From: Epinephelus fuscoguttatus
Taxonomy: Eukaryota; Chordata; Actinopteri; Perciformes; Serranidae
Reading direction: 5' to 3'
DNA: 64,000 bases
Assembly (NCBI RefSeq): GCF_011397635.1
Contig: NC_064770.1
Span: 24,112,200 to 24,176,199, forward strand
The notes under the pieces were generated by a model that worked only from the letters and a program-made list of their open reading frames with translations, did not search any database and was not told the origin of the DNA. Made by a program: the position numbers and the translations under genes. Shown piece by piece: positions 22,809-33,430 of the stretch; the first letter of the stretch is position 1, and every line of letters starts with the position of its first letter.

Positions 22809-23366
22809 ATATCAGCCAAGTTTGGCCAGATCCACCAGAGGAAGAAAGCACAGATGAGAGACTGGCAGAAGCAGAAGGATGGCTCTGACAAACCGCTTGG
22901 AAAATCACGCCATCTGGATCTCACAGGATCCATAAAACTACCAATAGAAGAGCTCTTAAAACGGCCAGTTCTTGTTAGATCGGTAGAAGCTTATGACAGC
23001 TACAGTAATGGACACATTGTTTATCAATCGACAAACGGTAACCAGTCAGACAAGACGGACTGTGTTATTAAACTCAAGAATGGCTGCTATGGAGAAATAC
23101 GCTTGATTTTGCTTATTAAAGAGAACTGTGTGTGCACATCCAACTGTCTGTGCCAGGCTCGTCCAATCATTGTGGTCCACCTGTATGACATCACACCTGA
23201 TACTATATTCAGCGACATGCATCCTAACAATGCATCTAAGACTATTTTTGTGAGAGTCGAAAGGACAGGTCAGCAGAAAGCTTTCTTTTTAGAGGACATC
23301 AGGTGTAAATGTGAGTATGTGGATGGTTGGCTTGTGCCTGTACCAAACACTTATGAGAGATACTAG
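22809..23366 (+). CDS. Uncharacterised open terminal exon
   Basis: After TTCTCCAG a frame stays open for about 185 codons to TAG at 23364-23366, long for this AT-rich region. It begins ISAKFGQIHQRKKAQMRDWQ, is basic at first, then has hydrophobic strands such as GEIRLILLIKENC and PIIVVHLYDITPD, with a cluster CVCTSNCLC. The first in-frame Met is at 22854. I do not recognise the family; it may be a domesticated-transposon or lineage-specific fish protein. It follows NUGGC-A on the same strand and may use the segments at 20297-20583 as upstream exons. Confidence 0.5.
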   Translation: MSAKFGQIHQRKKAQMRDWQKQKDGSDKPLGKSRHLDLTGSIKLPIEELLKRPVLVRSVEAYDSYSNGHIVYQSTNGNQSDKTDCVIKLKNGCYGEIRLILLIKENCVCTSNCLCQARPIIVVHLYDITPDTIFSDMHPNNASKTIFVRVERTGQQKAFFLEDIRCKCEYVDGWLVPVPNTYERY

Positions 23367-23429
23367 AGTGACTGGAGGGCTAAAGCGCTCGCAGCAACAG
23401 GGCCAAAAATGCTGAAAAACACTTGGTTG

Positions 23430-24260
23430 TTTATATAAGTCAAGTCGAAGTCCATTTATTTGTCTCCCTTGGGAGAAATTTGGATTAGAGACAGAGTACT
23501 GCTGCTTAAACAGCACGAAACATACAAACAAAAATACATAAAAGACAGTAAAACATTCAGCATCTAAAAAAAACAAAAAAAACCATACTGGTAACCAGAT
23601 AGGGACCAATGTGCAAAAAGATATTTGCTCATCTGAGCTGTGCAATTTGCCATGCCTACTCGTTGAAGTTAAAGTGCTAGTACACATTAGAGTGCTGGTA
23701 CATATTAAAGTGCTGGTACATATTTAAAGTGCTGGTTCACATCAAGGTGCTAGTACACATAAGGGTGCTAATACACCGTACACAGAAAAAAGTACACATT
23801 AAGGTGCTAATACACCGTATGCAATACACAGTACACAATACCTGCTTACATTTGCTCATTAATGAGCTTGACTGACAACGGGACAAAGGAATGTTTGTAC
23901 CGGTTGTGTTTACATAAGGGAATCCTGTACCTTCTCCCTGAGTGCATTAGTGAGTATTTGTTGAACAAAACATGAGAACTGTCATTTAGAATGTTTTTTG
24001 CCTGAGTGATGACGGCCTGATTGAACAGTTCCTGAGGGTTGAGGGGGGGGTGACCCATAATCTTACCCGCTACTCTGACGAGGTTGAGAATCTGAGTTTT
24101 TGATTTGACATTTAGGTTCCCAAACCAGCTGGTGATACCGTACCGTACAATGGACACTAATGTTGCTCTGTAGAAAATTAGCATTATGTTTTTGCAGACA
24201 CCAAACAACCAAAGTCTACGCAGAAAACTGTAAATCAAGTTCTGTGAATACAAATAGTAG
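23430..24260 (-). mobile_element. LINE 3' end (L2/CR1-like reverse transcriptase C terminus)
   Basis: On the minus strand, 24253-23846 encodes the region after the reverse transcriptase palm, with IMLIFYRATLVSIVRYGI, WFGNLNVKSK and SGRRYRIPLCKHNRYKHSF, all typical of the C terminus of fish L2/CR1-like elements. The 3' untranslated part follows to about 23430 (TTTATTTGTCTCCCTTGGGA on the plus strand). The element is 5' truncated. Confidence 0.8.
23665..23830. repeat. Degenerate short tandem repeat (about 17-20 bp unit)
   Basis: Seven or so imperfect units of the form AAAGTGCTGGTACACATT occur, changing to AAGGTGCTAATACACCGT at the right. They lie within the 3' untranslated part of the LINE fragment. 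Confidence 0.7.
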
Positions 24261-25999
24261 ATGTAGCTTGCCGTGCCACCAACTTTATAGATATCATCAA
24301 CAACCCCTCAGTTTCCCTATTCTTTTACAAACCACAAGTTCTGCATCTCTTTTCCTGGTGCCAGCAGGTGAGTTGTTAATTTGCATAAGAAAATTCTAAT
24401 GCCTAGTTCAGACTACAGCCGTCCTACTGTGTCAGCTTAAATCAGGAGTGATAATCAGTGTTATGTGTGATTATTGATCATTTCATCCCGCATCCCGTGC
24501 CACTGTCGATCAGCAACAAAGTCATCAACAGCCAATGTAGGAACTACAATATGTTATCTACCAGTTAAAGGCCACACTGATTAAGTTAAGAGCACTTTGT
24601 AACTCTGCAACTTTCATAGTTTTTTCTTTACCGCTTTACATTTTTCTTTAAGGACTTGTCTCATAAAAAATTATCAACCTTATTCCACCAGGTGTAGGTT
24701 TTTATTGTTATCTTGTGTTATGATCGTCTATGCATGTTGGGGTGTATTTTCCTTCAAAGCATGTGTGTATAAACTTTGGTCCAAAACAACCATACATCTC
24801 TTCATCTCAGGTGACTTCTGACCTTTTAGGTTCAATGGGTAATATCATACATTGTAATTGTGTTTTATATTCTGCTCTAAATTACTTTGTAAACAGTTTG
24901 TACATTTAGTAAAAGTTAATGTTAAAAAAAATGCCTGTATATAAAATGATTTTGCTGTATCATGACACAAGGCACTGTGACTCAAAGAAATACTGATAAA
25001 CCTTGTTTACTTTGTTTGGAGAAGCTCCTCATATTGCTTCATGTGTGTTGATGAGGCCCTCTCCATCTTAAGATGTGTGCCAGTCTTTTGGATTTAAAAT
25101 ACACTGAGGATGACTGTAATACACAAATAAATGTGTCACTTAAAACTGTGACCCCTGCCTGTGTGTTTGGGGTGTTATTTCTTTGTTTGGGTGACATTTG
25201 CTTGGTGTCTTTTGGTTTGGTCTGTTTGCTTGTTTCCCTCCACCCTCGTCTTCTCCCACTCTCCCACTCACTGCACGCCTGAACGTCATCTGCAATCAGC
25301 ACACCAGTCTGACAGTCAACTTACTGACTGAGCCTTTGTTAATGTTATTTCAGTCAGGAACACTTTAGTCAAAGAAAACTTTATTTCCATTTGCAGTATT
25401 ACATTTGGCGGTATGGCTCTGCTCTGAGGACTCTTTGCCTTTCCTCAGGTCTGTACAGAAAACCTCTTCCACGCACCTACATGGAAAGGCCAGAGAGCAC
25501 ACCTCTCCGCCCTTCCATGTGCTTACACTCAAATGATGTTACAGTAAAACACCCTGTGTTTAGCAAGTGTCTGGACTTCGTATGCCTTAATGTTAGTTTC
25601 TCTTCAGGACAAATGGGTTGTTCTTTTTGCAAGAGTCTGTTTAGCGGTAAGTATGCTGCCATGATGCCTTAGTTATAAATGATGCGTACACATGATAGGG
25701 ACAGTTTCAACACACATACAGGTCTTCTAAAAAAAAAAGTCCTTAAAAAGATGCAGCATGAGCTGCTTCTGGTGATTGCACCATTGAAATGTAGTTTGGT
25801 GAGGAGCCCCAAAACAGTTCCATGCTAAGGACCCTCAGACAGATAGAACCAAAACATTTTATCGTGGTACCGTAACAATAAAATCTTTTTGTGTGAAACT
25901 ATACCCACCTGAGAAAAGGTAAGAAGTCAGTAAGCGAAGAATGGAGAGTGTATTTGGTTCGTGACCTGGGAGATGATGTACTTTGATGTTTTACATGAT
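24261..25999. other. Intergenic stretch, no gene recognised
   Basis: A fragment at about 24400 (GCCTAGTTCAGACTACAGCC) resembles the end of a DNA transposon, but I found no partner. A possible exon-like open stretch at 25397-25640 contains VFSKCLDFVCLNVSFSS, but it has no recognised homologue and no consistent splice frame. Confidence 0.35.
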
Positions 26000-27826
26000 A
26001 TGTAAAGATGTTTTGCATAATATGTAAATCATATCATAGGGAGAGTGGGGCAGGTCATTCCTTCACAACAGATGTTTTGTTTTTCAGGGCGCTCCACCTA
26101 GTTTGACAGTGTGACTGCAGTTAACAAGCAGCTGCGTTAGAGATTCCTACACTCTGATTGGTTGTGACACATGACATTTTGGCATTTAAAAAAAAAAAAA
26201 AAAAAAAGAAATCAAAAGAGAGTATACAGCAATGTTACACACCATCAACACACTGAATAATACTGACGCAGACGTATAAAGCCAGTATGGAATCTCAGAG
26301 AACAAGTGGGTGTACCAGTTCCTGAACATTTACATTTACTGTTGTCTTTGGCCTGATCAAAATGATGTACAGCTGATTATTTAAAATCAACAAAACTTCA
26401 TTGATGTGCAAGATAGCAACATTTTCTCAGGAGTGGAGTGAGGAATGTATCTCCAGCAGGAGGAGTGGTAGTGGCAGAAGTGGTAAAACACAATTATACA
26501 ACAAGTAGATCTGATCAGGCAACCTGATTGGTCAACTAGACATTTAGAACGTGATCAAATCATGACAGCACTAAAAATATTACTCTGCCATCTACAAGAC
26601 AACATTGTGACTTTACAGAGCTGCAGCAAAAACCAGTAGGTTACAATAAAGATGCAAAATGGATCTCTTTGTTGTTAACTTTTATTTAAATCATCTTTCT
26701 TTAATAAAAGGTGAAAATGTTGGTTTGAAAGGTTGATTGCCGACGATGGACTGAAGCAGAACATTTTGTAAAAATTAGTTACAAAAATACTGACTTAATA
26801 ATATCTGTTGTTTTATTTGGTTTCCTTGGGGTTCACTTTGTAAATCTGGCAATCAAGCTGCTAAATAAGAACAGCTCTTGACTATATGTTATAAACAACA
26901 TTAACAAATCATGTATATGTTAACATGTGTCCTGTTAACTTTCCTTCAGGCCTTCCTTTAAAAGAGAAGCAGCAAATGTCAACTTCTTCTGATTCAACAT
27001 GGCTACGTGGTTGATTGATTTTCAGGTTACCATGTCTCGTAGCTTCCTCTCTGCTCGGAGGGACAGAGGACACATGCATGAAGAAGGATGGACCTCTGCT
27101 GTCTGCAGACAGTAACTACACTTTAGTACCTGAGCTTTAACTCTCTCCTGCAGGGATCGATCTTGTGCTGAGCAGGGGCCTCTCTTCTGTGGAGCCTCAG
27201 TCTGGAATGAACGGATGAACTCCTGCGTATCCTAAACACACATAAACACAGTGCACATTCAGAAATATACAGTTTTTACCACAGTCACAAACATGACGAT
27301 CCATTTATTGTTTTGTTTTTCATTAGTTGGTTTTAAGTGTGCATTTTGTGTGTGTTTGTGAGGGTGTTGTCTCACCAAGACCGCCTGCCGCAGGTGTTTG
27401 ACCTTCTCTGTTTTCAGCAGTCTGCATGTGAAGAAGTGATGGTGCCAGTTTATAAATGAAGAGTTTTCCTGTGCAGTACAAACCTCTGGCTCGATTTCCC
27501 CAGAGTTAATTAACTACAATACTCTTCTGTCTGTGCAGTTTTTTGCCACCGCTGATACAAACTCCAGCACAATGATAAGTGAGCATGGTGGTACCTATGC
27601 TCAGATGGTGTGTGAGCAGGGCTTAGGACAGGCTCAAAACATGATGGCTGTCACTCACAGACCTACAGTTCCACCCACAAGCATCCCCACTCCAAGGCCG
27701 CACAGCCCTGCTCCTTCAGTCTTCTCTCTGTCTCCTCCAGCTTGTAAAATGCACAAACACACACACAAACACACACACACTCATCAGTAGTGCATTCTAA
27801 CTAAACAACAAAATACAGGTTTTGTG
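26000..27826 (-). pseudogene. ccp110: Inverted, deleted copy of the ccp110 3' half
   Basis: The reverse complement aligns in order with pieces of ccp110. 27826-27590 matches 38841-39170, 27560-27300 matches parts of 39240-39363 and 40030-40130, 27290-27050 matches 40140-40510, 27050-26840 matches 40530-40800, 26740-26385 matches 43490-43975, and 26330-26150 matches 45020-45170. The exon equivalent to 40235-40336 appears unchanged. The counterparts of exons 40908-41286 and the terminal exon are missing, and the 40417-40532 exon is internally deleted. It cannot encode a working protein. Together with 768-9045 it forms arm A of the inverted duplication. Confidence 0.85.
27730..27786. repeat. Short CA microsatellite
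   Basis: A CA-rich run corresponding to the much longer GT run at 38880-38970 in the intact ccp110 copy. Confidence 0.7.
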
Positions 27827-27851
27827 ATAATTCAATTGAAACTGGAACTAT

Positions 27852-28285
27852 TGCTGCATGTATCCACTCAGTCCGACTGGAGTCGGACTCGGCGTTCTGC
27901 ACATGCACCACTTTCTCTTTTGTGGACTTTCACCCTGAAGAAGAAAGAGATGACGTAGCAGTAGTTTAGTATATAGCACTGCAGTAACTCTCGGAAAAAC
28001 AAACATACAAACACCATGGCGACCGAGAAGCAGAAGACGCACCTCTGGACAGACGTGGAAACTACATTCATGCGCCACCATCTTCATTTGTCGTTAGCTT
28101 CCTAACTTCAACGGGAACTAGTTCAATACGCACTATACAGAGCCGCATATCGAGGCAGAGTCAGACACACTTGGTCAGAAATTTCTCTTCTGCATGTACA
28201 CTCAGACAAGACGAGAAGTCTGACTTAACTGATAGCCGAGCTATGAGCTTAGCTCGACTACTGCGTGCATGTGAACGTATTGAGT
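27852..28285 (+). mobile_element. Harbinger-like fragment with Myb/MADF-type ORF start
   Basis: It contains a 29-codon open frame at 28016-28105 starting MATEKQKTHLWTDVETTFM. The W-T-D-x-E-T spacing is like the start of Myb/SANT-like proteins carried by PIF/Harbinger elements. The ends (TGCATGTATCCACTCAGTC on the left, GCGTGCATGTGAACGTATT on the right) are only weakly inverted. The assignment is inferred. Confidence 0.4.
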
Positions 28286-28609
28286 GTCTCCCCAATTTGT
28301 GGATACTTTCAGCTGCTGTTCTTCCTCTTTGAGTTGTTAGCAAACTGCTACTAGCTGCTTTTTCAATCTCCTGGATGGGATGGGTCGCACACATAACACA
28401 TCATGAAAACATTATCCTGTCCATGGACCCATCCTGCCTGCTCTCCCTTTCATGCAGACATCAATTCGGCACTGTTACTACCTCCGCTGCTGGCTTAGAG
28501 GCAAGACAAACCTCAACCTCCATTCCGTGATTGAACCTTTTGTTAAAAAACGGTGGGGCGGAATTCAGTGTGACATTCCCACCTTGAACAGGCAGCATAA
28601 AAGGAGCGT

Positions 28610-28770
28610 CTGAGGTCATACTGTGTCCTTATTTGTCTCTGTATTTGTCTCTTTGTGGTCATTTATGCTCAGTCTCTTCCTGGTCGTTATGTGTTTATTT
28701 GAGTGACATTTTGCAGGTGAAGGCCAGGAGTGTCTGCCTGCGTCTGATAGGCCCGTTCAGTAATCCATCC
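28610..28770 (+). repeat. Dispersed repeat shared with 6290-6450
   Basis: It shares GAGTGACATTTTGCAGGTGA, AGGCCCGTTCAGTAATCCAT-like text and the preceding TCTTTGTGGTCA block with the NUGGC-A intron at about 6290-6450. It is not part of the arm homology and looks like two insertions of one family. Confidence 0.65.
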
Positions 28771-28981
28771 ATGGGAACAGCTCAGCCTGTGAGCAGTCAG
28801 AGAAAACCTGAAAAACTGGACACCTGTCATTTGTGGAATGACGGTGATGTGATGCCATTGTTCATGACATCACATGACCACATTATGTGAAAAGGAGGAT
28901 GATTTAGCCTGAGCACAGACAGAAGATATGTCTCTTCCTTACTGTCTAGAAAGCTGTTTGTTCAGTCTGCAGTCAGTGAGT

Positions 28982-29051
28982 ATGAAAATCTTAATTCTTC
29001 TAATGTGTATGTGCTACCTTCTTCCTGTGCAGCCTGAAGACACAGACCGCT
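28982..29051 (+). CDS. KDEL protein exon 1 (signal peptide)
   Basis: ATG at 28982, then a hydrophobic leader and PEDTDR. Donor GTGAGT. It ends one base into the next codon. Confidence 0.85.
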
Positions 29052-29875
29052 GTGAGTAAATTAAACACTGCAATTCTGCTGGTTTCCTCGGTCATGATAT
29101 TATTTGTTGTTTGGCTAGTTTCTGTTGACTGTTTTCTCTTTAACAGACGCCTATTGTGAGAGTTGTCTAACAGCAGCACGAGGTACGGTGATTCAGCTTG
29201 CCTCAGAGCAAGAAGCAAAAAATGATACACACTGAATTATCACAGAAGTACCACTTGTTTGACTGTTTTCTTTAAAGTATAGAAAGTAAATAAAATCCCA
29301 TGTATACTGCCCTCAGAGACTGAGAAAGCCTTGAAGGAAGCTCCAGCTGAGAGCAGACAGACGGTACTTGAGAAGCTTATCAGTGGGGGTGTGTGTGAGA
29401 AACTGCTGTCCTACAAACATGGCCGTGTCTCTAAGGACAAAATGACATCCTCCTGTATGCACCTGTTGGGTAAGATCCCAAAGAAATAACAATGGATTTG
29501 CTTATTTTAGCATTCTAATTAATTATTTATATTTGAATCCCCATCTAGAGACTCATCATGACCAGTTCCACGTGGCTTTGGCGAATAAAGAACCAAAACA
29601 TCTGGATATAGTCATGTGTTATGAGCAGTCCACGGCATGTGTAGGGGTGAAGCGCCAGTCTTTTCAGGTATAGGCCGTGGGTGTCATTGTGGAACGTATA
29701 AAGATCACATGTGGCTCCTGTGAGAACTAACACCGTTTAATTTTTGTGACAGGATTCCAAAATGACCTTTACAGGGGACGTCGTTGAAGCTCTACTTCGA
29801 GACAACAAGGAGCACGTGCGCATTGCTCAGCCTGTACCTTCAGGTTCACCTGCGCACTCAAAAGATGAGTTGTGA
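28982..29875 (+). CDS. Small ER-lumen protein with KDEL, canopy/MZB1-like
   Basis: A complete five-exon gene for a 166-residue protein. Residues 1-17 (MKILILLMCMCYLLPVQ) form a signal peptide, and the last four residues are KDEL, the classical ER-retrieval signal. Six cysteines in the mature chain (about 27, 30, 62, 82, 110, 117) start with CESC and follow the C-x2-C...C...C...C...C spacing of the saposin-like canopy/MZB1 group; the block SSCMHLLETHHDQF resembles the matching part of MZB1. Proteins of that group act as ER co-chaperones; a similar role here is inference. All exon borders are GT-AG and the phases agree: 28982-29051, 29147-29182, 29317-29469, 29549-29667, 29753-29875. AATAAA at 29956-29961 is a likely polyadenylation signal. 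It lies in the spacer between the duplication arms and shows no breaks. Confidence 0.85.
29147..29182 (+). CDS. KDEL protein exon 2 (CxxC)
   Basis: A 36-base micro-exon encoding YAYCESCLTAAR. Acceptor TTAACAG, donor GTACGG. Confidence 0.82.
29317..29469 (+). CDS. KDEL protein exon 3
   Basis: Encodes ETEKALKEAPAESRQTVLEK, VCEKLLSYKHGRVSKDKM and SSCMHLL. Acceptor CCCTCAG, donor GTAAGA. Confidence 0.85.
29549..29667 (+). CDS. KDEL protein exon 4
   Basis: Encodes ETHHDQFHVALANKEPKHLD and MCYEQSTACVGVKRQSFQ with the last two cysteines. Acceptor ATCTAG, donor GTATAG. Confidence 0.85.
29753..29875 (+). CDS. KDEL protein exon 5
   Basis: Encodes DSKMTFTGDVVEALLRDNKE and a Pro/Ser-rich tail ending SKDEL, with TGA at 29873-29875. 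Confidence 0.87.
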   Translation, partial: DSKMTFTGDVVEALLRDNKEHVRIAQPVPSGSPAHSKDEL

Positions 29876-29955
29876 AAACAGCAGACCAAATTTAGCTTCA
29901 GGCTGAATGTGGGATGGCTTGTTGTCATGATACTGTGTTTTTAATTGTGTGGTAT

Positions 29956-29961
29956 AATAAA
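29956..29961 (+). terminator. Polyadenylation signal AATAAA for the KDEL gene
   Basis: AATAAA lies 80 bases after the stop codon. A second candidate (AAAATAAAAT) lies near 30082. Confidence 0.55.
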
Positions 29962-30741
29962 GACATCATTGGAAAAATGTTGGATGTGGTCGGGCAGTGG
30001 TGTTTCAACAATAAACCAATTCTCCACTGTGATTCAGATGCTTTAAAACACACATTATATGCGTGTCTGCCAATGTACTGCTGCAAAATAAAATAGCAAA
30101 CAACAAATATGAATCCATGCCTTCTCAAAAATACACACACACAGCTCTCCAACAGCTTAAAAAGTTGCAAGGGAGTTGCAAAGGACAGCATATGATCACA
30201 GACTAGATTAAAGTGATGTATTGTTTGAGAAAATAGATAAATATGACTGGTATTGTTACCTTAACCTGACATCCCCAGGACTCCAGATCCCAAGGGCCAA
30301 CAGGAGCCAGGCTGGGGCAGTTATTGTGGTAAGGTTATTAGTTGCAACTGGCATAAGGGCCTTAAAGGGGAACTACGGCCATTTTTAAAATTCATACAGG
30401 GTATTCCGATGGTCTAAGACAATTCAAGAATATAAGTAAACGTGAACAACTCTCCCAAATCCAAAAACTAGAGAGCTACAACTCAAGTTTGTGATGTTGT
30501 CAGGTATAAAGTCTGGAGCTGCTCCATAGACAATGAACTGGGAAAGATGTTGTAGAGGACACCGAGAGCACTCAGGGAAATCTTCTGGGTACCTTTCTGT
30601 TTCAGAGCAGAGAACACGACAGTAGAATAAAGTTGGTTTGGGTATTTAAAAAAATAAAACAAAATCATTGTCCCATTCACTGTCCGTGGAGCAGCTCCAG
30701 ACTTTATACCCGATGACATCACAAATTTGTCACTTACTTCT

Positions 30742-31450
30742 AAGGGGTCGTATTCACAATCATTTTGAGAAAGTTTTACTAAGGAGTCCTAGCTTAGGAG
30801 TGATTTAGGAAAGTTCTCAGAGCAACTCTGAGCAAGGAAGGGACAGAAACTTTTACCTTAGTGAGGGGGTGTGGTTGACCCCACTGCTAAGTGTGATGCT
30901 TTCTTTTAACAGATGTGATTGGTTGTCAGAGACAGGCCCGTTTGTGAGCCTGCAAGGTGTGGACACCCAGTGGACATGAAATGAACTGTGTGACAACATG
31001 GGACTGTGAAAGTGTTGTCATTGTTCATGTGATCACTCTGCTGATGGAAGGTTGAGACAGACTCAAATCATCACTGCTGCATTGGTGCATTTTTCCAGTT
31101 TTCCAAATATCTTAGTGTTGTGATTAAGGGGGAAATGTGCGCATATCCTTCATGAGATCAACCACACATATTATCCCTATCTAATCTGTTGCATTTCATT
31201 TACTCACTGTCACCCAGTGTTTGGAGAATATTTCTCCTTCCTCTTTGTGTTTCCATCATTTTCTCTTCTGAGAAACTCTTAAATCTCTTAAAAGTCCTCC
31301 TCCTTACTCCTAACAGTTTTTCACCTTAGGAGCTCTTTTAAGGGCTAAGATGCTCTGTGAATGAATGTTACCTTTACAAGGACCTAGCCTTAACTTAAGG
31401 GGAATTTCTAAGAAAACATAACAAGAATTGTCACTTGCAGCAACTCTTTG
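30742..31450. mobile_element. Probable non-autonomous DNA transposon
   Basis: The left side reads GTATTCACAATCATTTTGAG and then CTAAGGAGTCCTAGCTTAGG. The right side contains CTTAGGAGCTCTTTTAAGG and GCTCTGTGAATGAATGTTAC, which partly mirror it. Such 'cttagga...attcac' termini are frequent in fish hAT-type MITEs. The ends are imprecise and no target duplication was found. Confidence 0.4.
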
Positions 31451-31654
31451 TACGAGGAAGCTTTATATATATGGCCCCCAAGGGCCAGCAAGAGTCAGGC
31501 TGGGGCTTCCTGTGACAATTATTGTATCTGCTTCAGTGCCTACTAGTCTTTAGGAGAGGTCTGACACATGTGTGTCAAAATCTAAATGTGAGAGCAGTCT
31601 TTCATTTTATGCTGTGCAAATTCCCAGACTTTACTTGTGTGTAATTTCTTCATT

Positions 31655-32030
31655 CATGCATTCATTCAAACCTTTATTTAAGACTCGGGAAATCAATTTA
31701 GGGAGACAAAAACATTTAAAACAATCACTAAACAAAGAACAATCATGTATATCACTTAAAACAGAAATGAAATAATTCAAAACAACAAACAACAATAACA
31801 ATAAATGAGCTCTAAAGGTAGAAATACAGGGTGATAAAACAAGATCAGAAATAAGGCACTTAAACAGCCATGATGGTGGCGGAGTGGTCTTTTAGATTAG
31901 TCCATGTAGAAGGAGCACTGTGAGAGCAGAACAATACTGGGGACTCGTAAAATTCCAGAACAGTGTTCACAATGCACAGAGTTGATGTGATGAACAATAG
32001 GATGTGTCACAAATGAGGTGATTTAAAATG
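31655..32030. repeat. Dispersed repeat, retroelement-tail-like
   Basis: It starts CATTCATTCAAACCTTTATTT and continues with a purine-rich body, like the reverse complement of a fish LINE 3' end. Recognised from memory only; no second copy lies in the window. Confidence 0.35.
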
Positions 32031-32199
32031 CAGATGGTGAGGTAAGTGCTCGACAAAAATCTCGTTCCACTTTCCTCAGAGCACCACCTTTGACTTTCCT
32101 TTACTTACTTTACCACAGTCTCATTCCCGTGATATTTGTAAGAAGTGTTCATTAAAACGTTCAAAACTCTTTCATGTCTCGGGGTGTGGGTGTAATTGT

Positions 32200-32468
32200 T
32201 GACAAAGGAGCGAAGCGGTTGCTAGTAGTAACGTGAACAGGTCGCGTGGACTGTATTGGAACGCGGCCGACGCTCTGTTGCTAGGAGGCGCTGTTGGAGC
32301 CCCGGAAGAGTTGAAACTGGTGATGATGGGCAGCCCGAGATTGAAGGAGAAACATGAGGCTCGTGTTGTAGGCGCACTTTGTCGTTTCCCTGCGACATTT
32401 GTGCGCGTGTAACACTCCCGTCGTCGGGAGACAGGACAGGAGAAATCACTGTTTCCTCCATTTTGAAG
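32200..32468 (+). promoter_or_regulatory. ccp110: CpG-rich promoter region and 5' untranslated exon of ccp110
   Basis: CpG density rises sharply here (AACGCGGCCGACGCTC near 32260, CTCCCGTCGTCGGGAG near 32415) compared with the AT-rich surroundings. A candidate first exon ends TTTTGAAG at 32468 before GTAAGA. The next exon, with the start codon, opens at 33234. The transcription start is not determined. Confidence 0.55.
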
Positions 32469-33233
32469 GTAAGACAGGGCTAACGAGCAGCAGTTAACGT
32501 TGTTAGCTGCCATTCAGCCAGGGCACATCTGGACTGAAACGACTCTATGGTTTTAAAAGAAGCCGTGAAACCGAGCAGCGTAGCTCTTATATTATACATT
32601 CAAAGATGCCGGTTGCTTTGTAACAGCTGGGTACAAAAGGCAAACCATACCCACCTCCACTGTGCTGGCACCAGGCTGTAATGAATCAGTGTGCGCTGGC
32701 TACTGTAATTAGGCGACTGATGACCACTAGGTTACTGGTGGCACTGTAAAGGTTGAATTAAAGCCTAACCGAGGGATGGTGATTTTCATAGATGAGCTAA
32801 ATAGAGTAAACACTGATCACAAAGCAGCTTTCATTGCAATTACGTTTTAATTTCATCCATACAACAGCTGTACGCCTGGGCTAACGCCCTGTGTTAACAC
32901 TACCTGTCTGTGAAGGGTCTGTATTATCCATCTGCTGACAGGCATTTCAGAAATAGAAACTGTATTGATTAGACACATATGCACTTCCATGAGACACGGA
33001 AATAGTCAGACACCAGTAAGGTCTGACAGAAAGGAATGACAGGAATGTGATGAGTCTGATAGAACCATTAAGGGCAGACAGACCCTCTTTTGTTGCAGGC
33101 TATTTGTCCTGCTCTTCCACGTATAATCTCAGATTGTTTCCTCTCCTGATCCACACCCAGTGCAGCCTAAACTCACACGTCCACCGACTTTGTGGATATC
33201 CATCTAATTCCACCTCTCCATTGAATTTAACAG

Positions 33234-33430
33234 CCGGGTGAGGCTACATGGTGTGTGTTTCCTATTCTGGATGTGTGGGTGCCCAGAGATGGAAAGCTAC
33301 GAGGAGTTCTGTCTGCGGACTTTGGCCATACTGCAGGAGGAGAAATTCAAGAAGACGACATGTGAGCCACTGTGCACCCTGAAGGCTCTCTCTGTCATCT
33401 GCTTCCATGGGAGAGCAGTGCTCGCCTCTG
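33234..33430 (+). CDS. ccp110: ccp110 first coding exon
   Basis: The exon opens after TTTAACAG. The start ATG at 33289-33291 begins [13 protein letters not shown], like the family N terminus. An upstream ATG at 33248 opens a short overlapping frame. The coding part is 142 bases, although the next exon starts in phase 0, and the expected V-L-S-P-L-L junction is not readable. That implies a small indel near 33420. Confidence 0.8.

Noticed and set aside
25391..25672. Exon-like open stretch with several cysteines.
   Set aside because: No recognisable family, no consistent splice frame with neighbours, and no counterpart in arm B.
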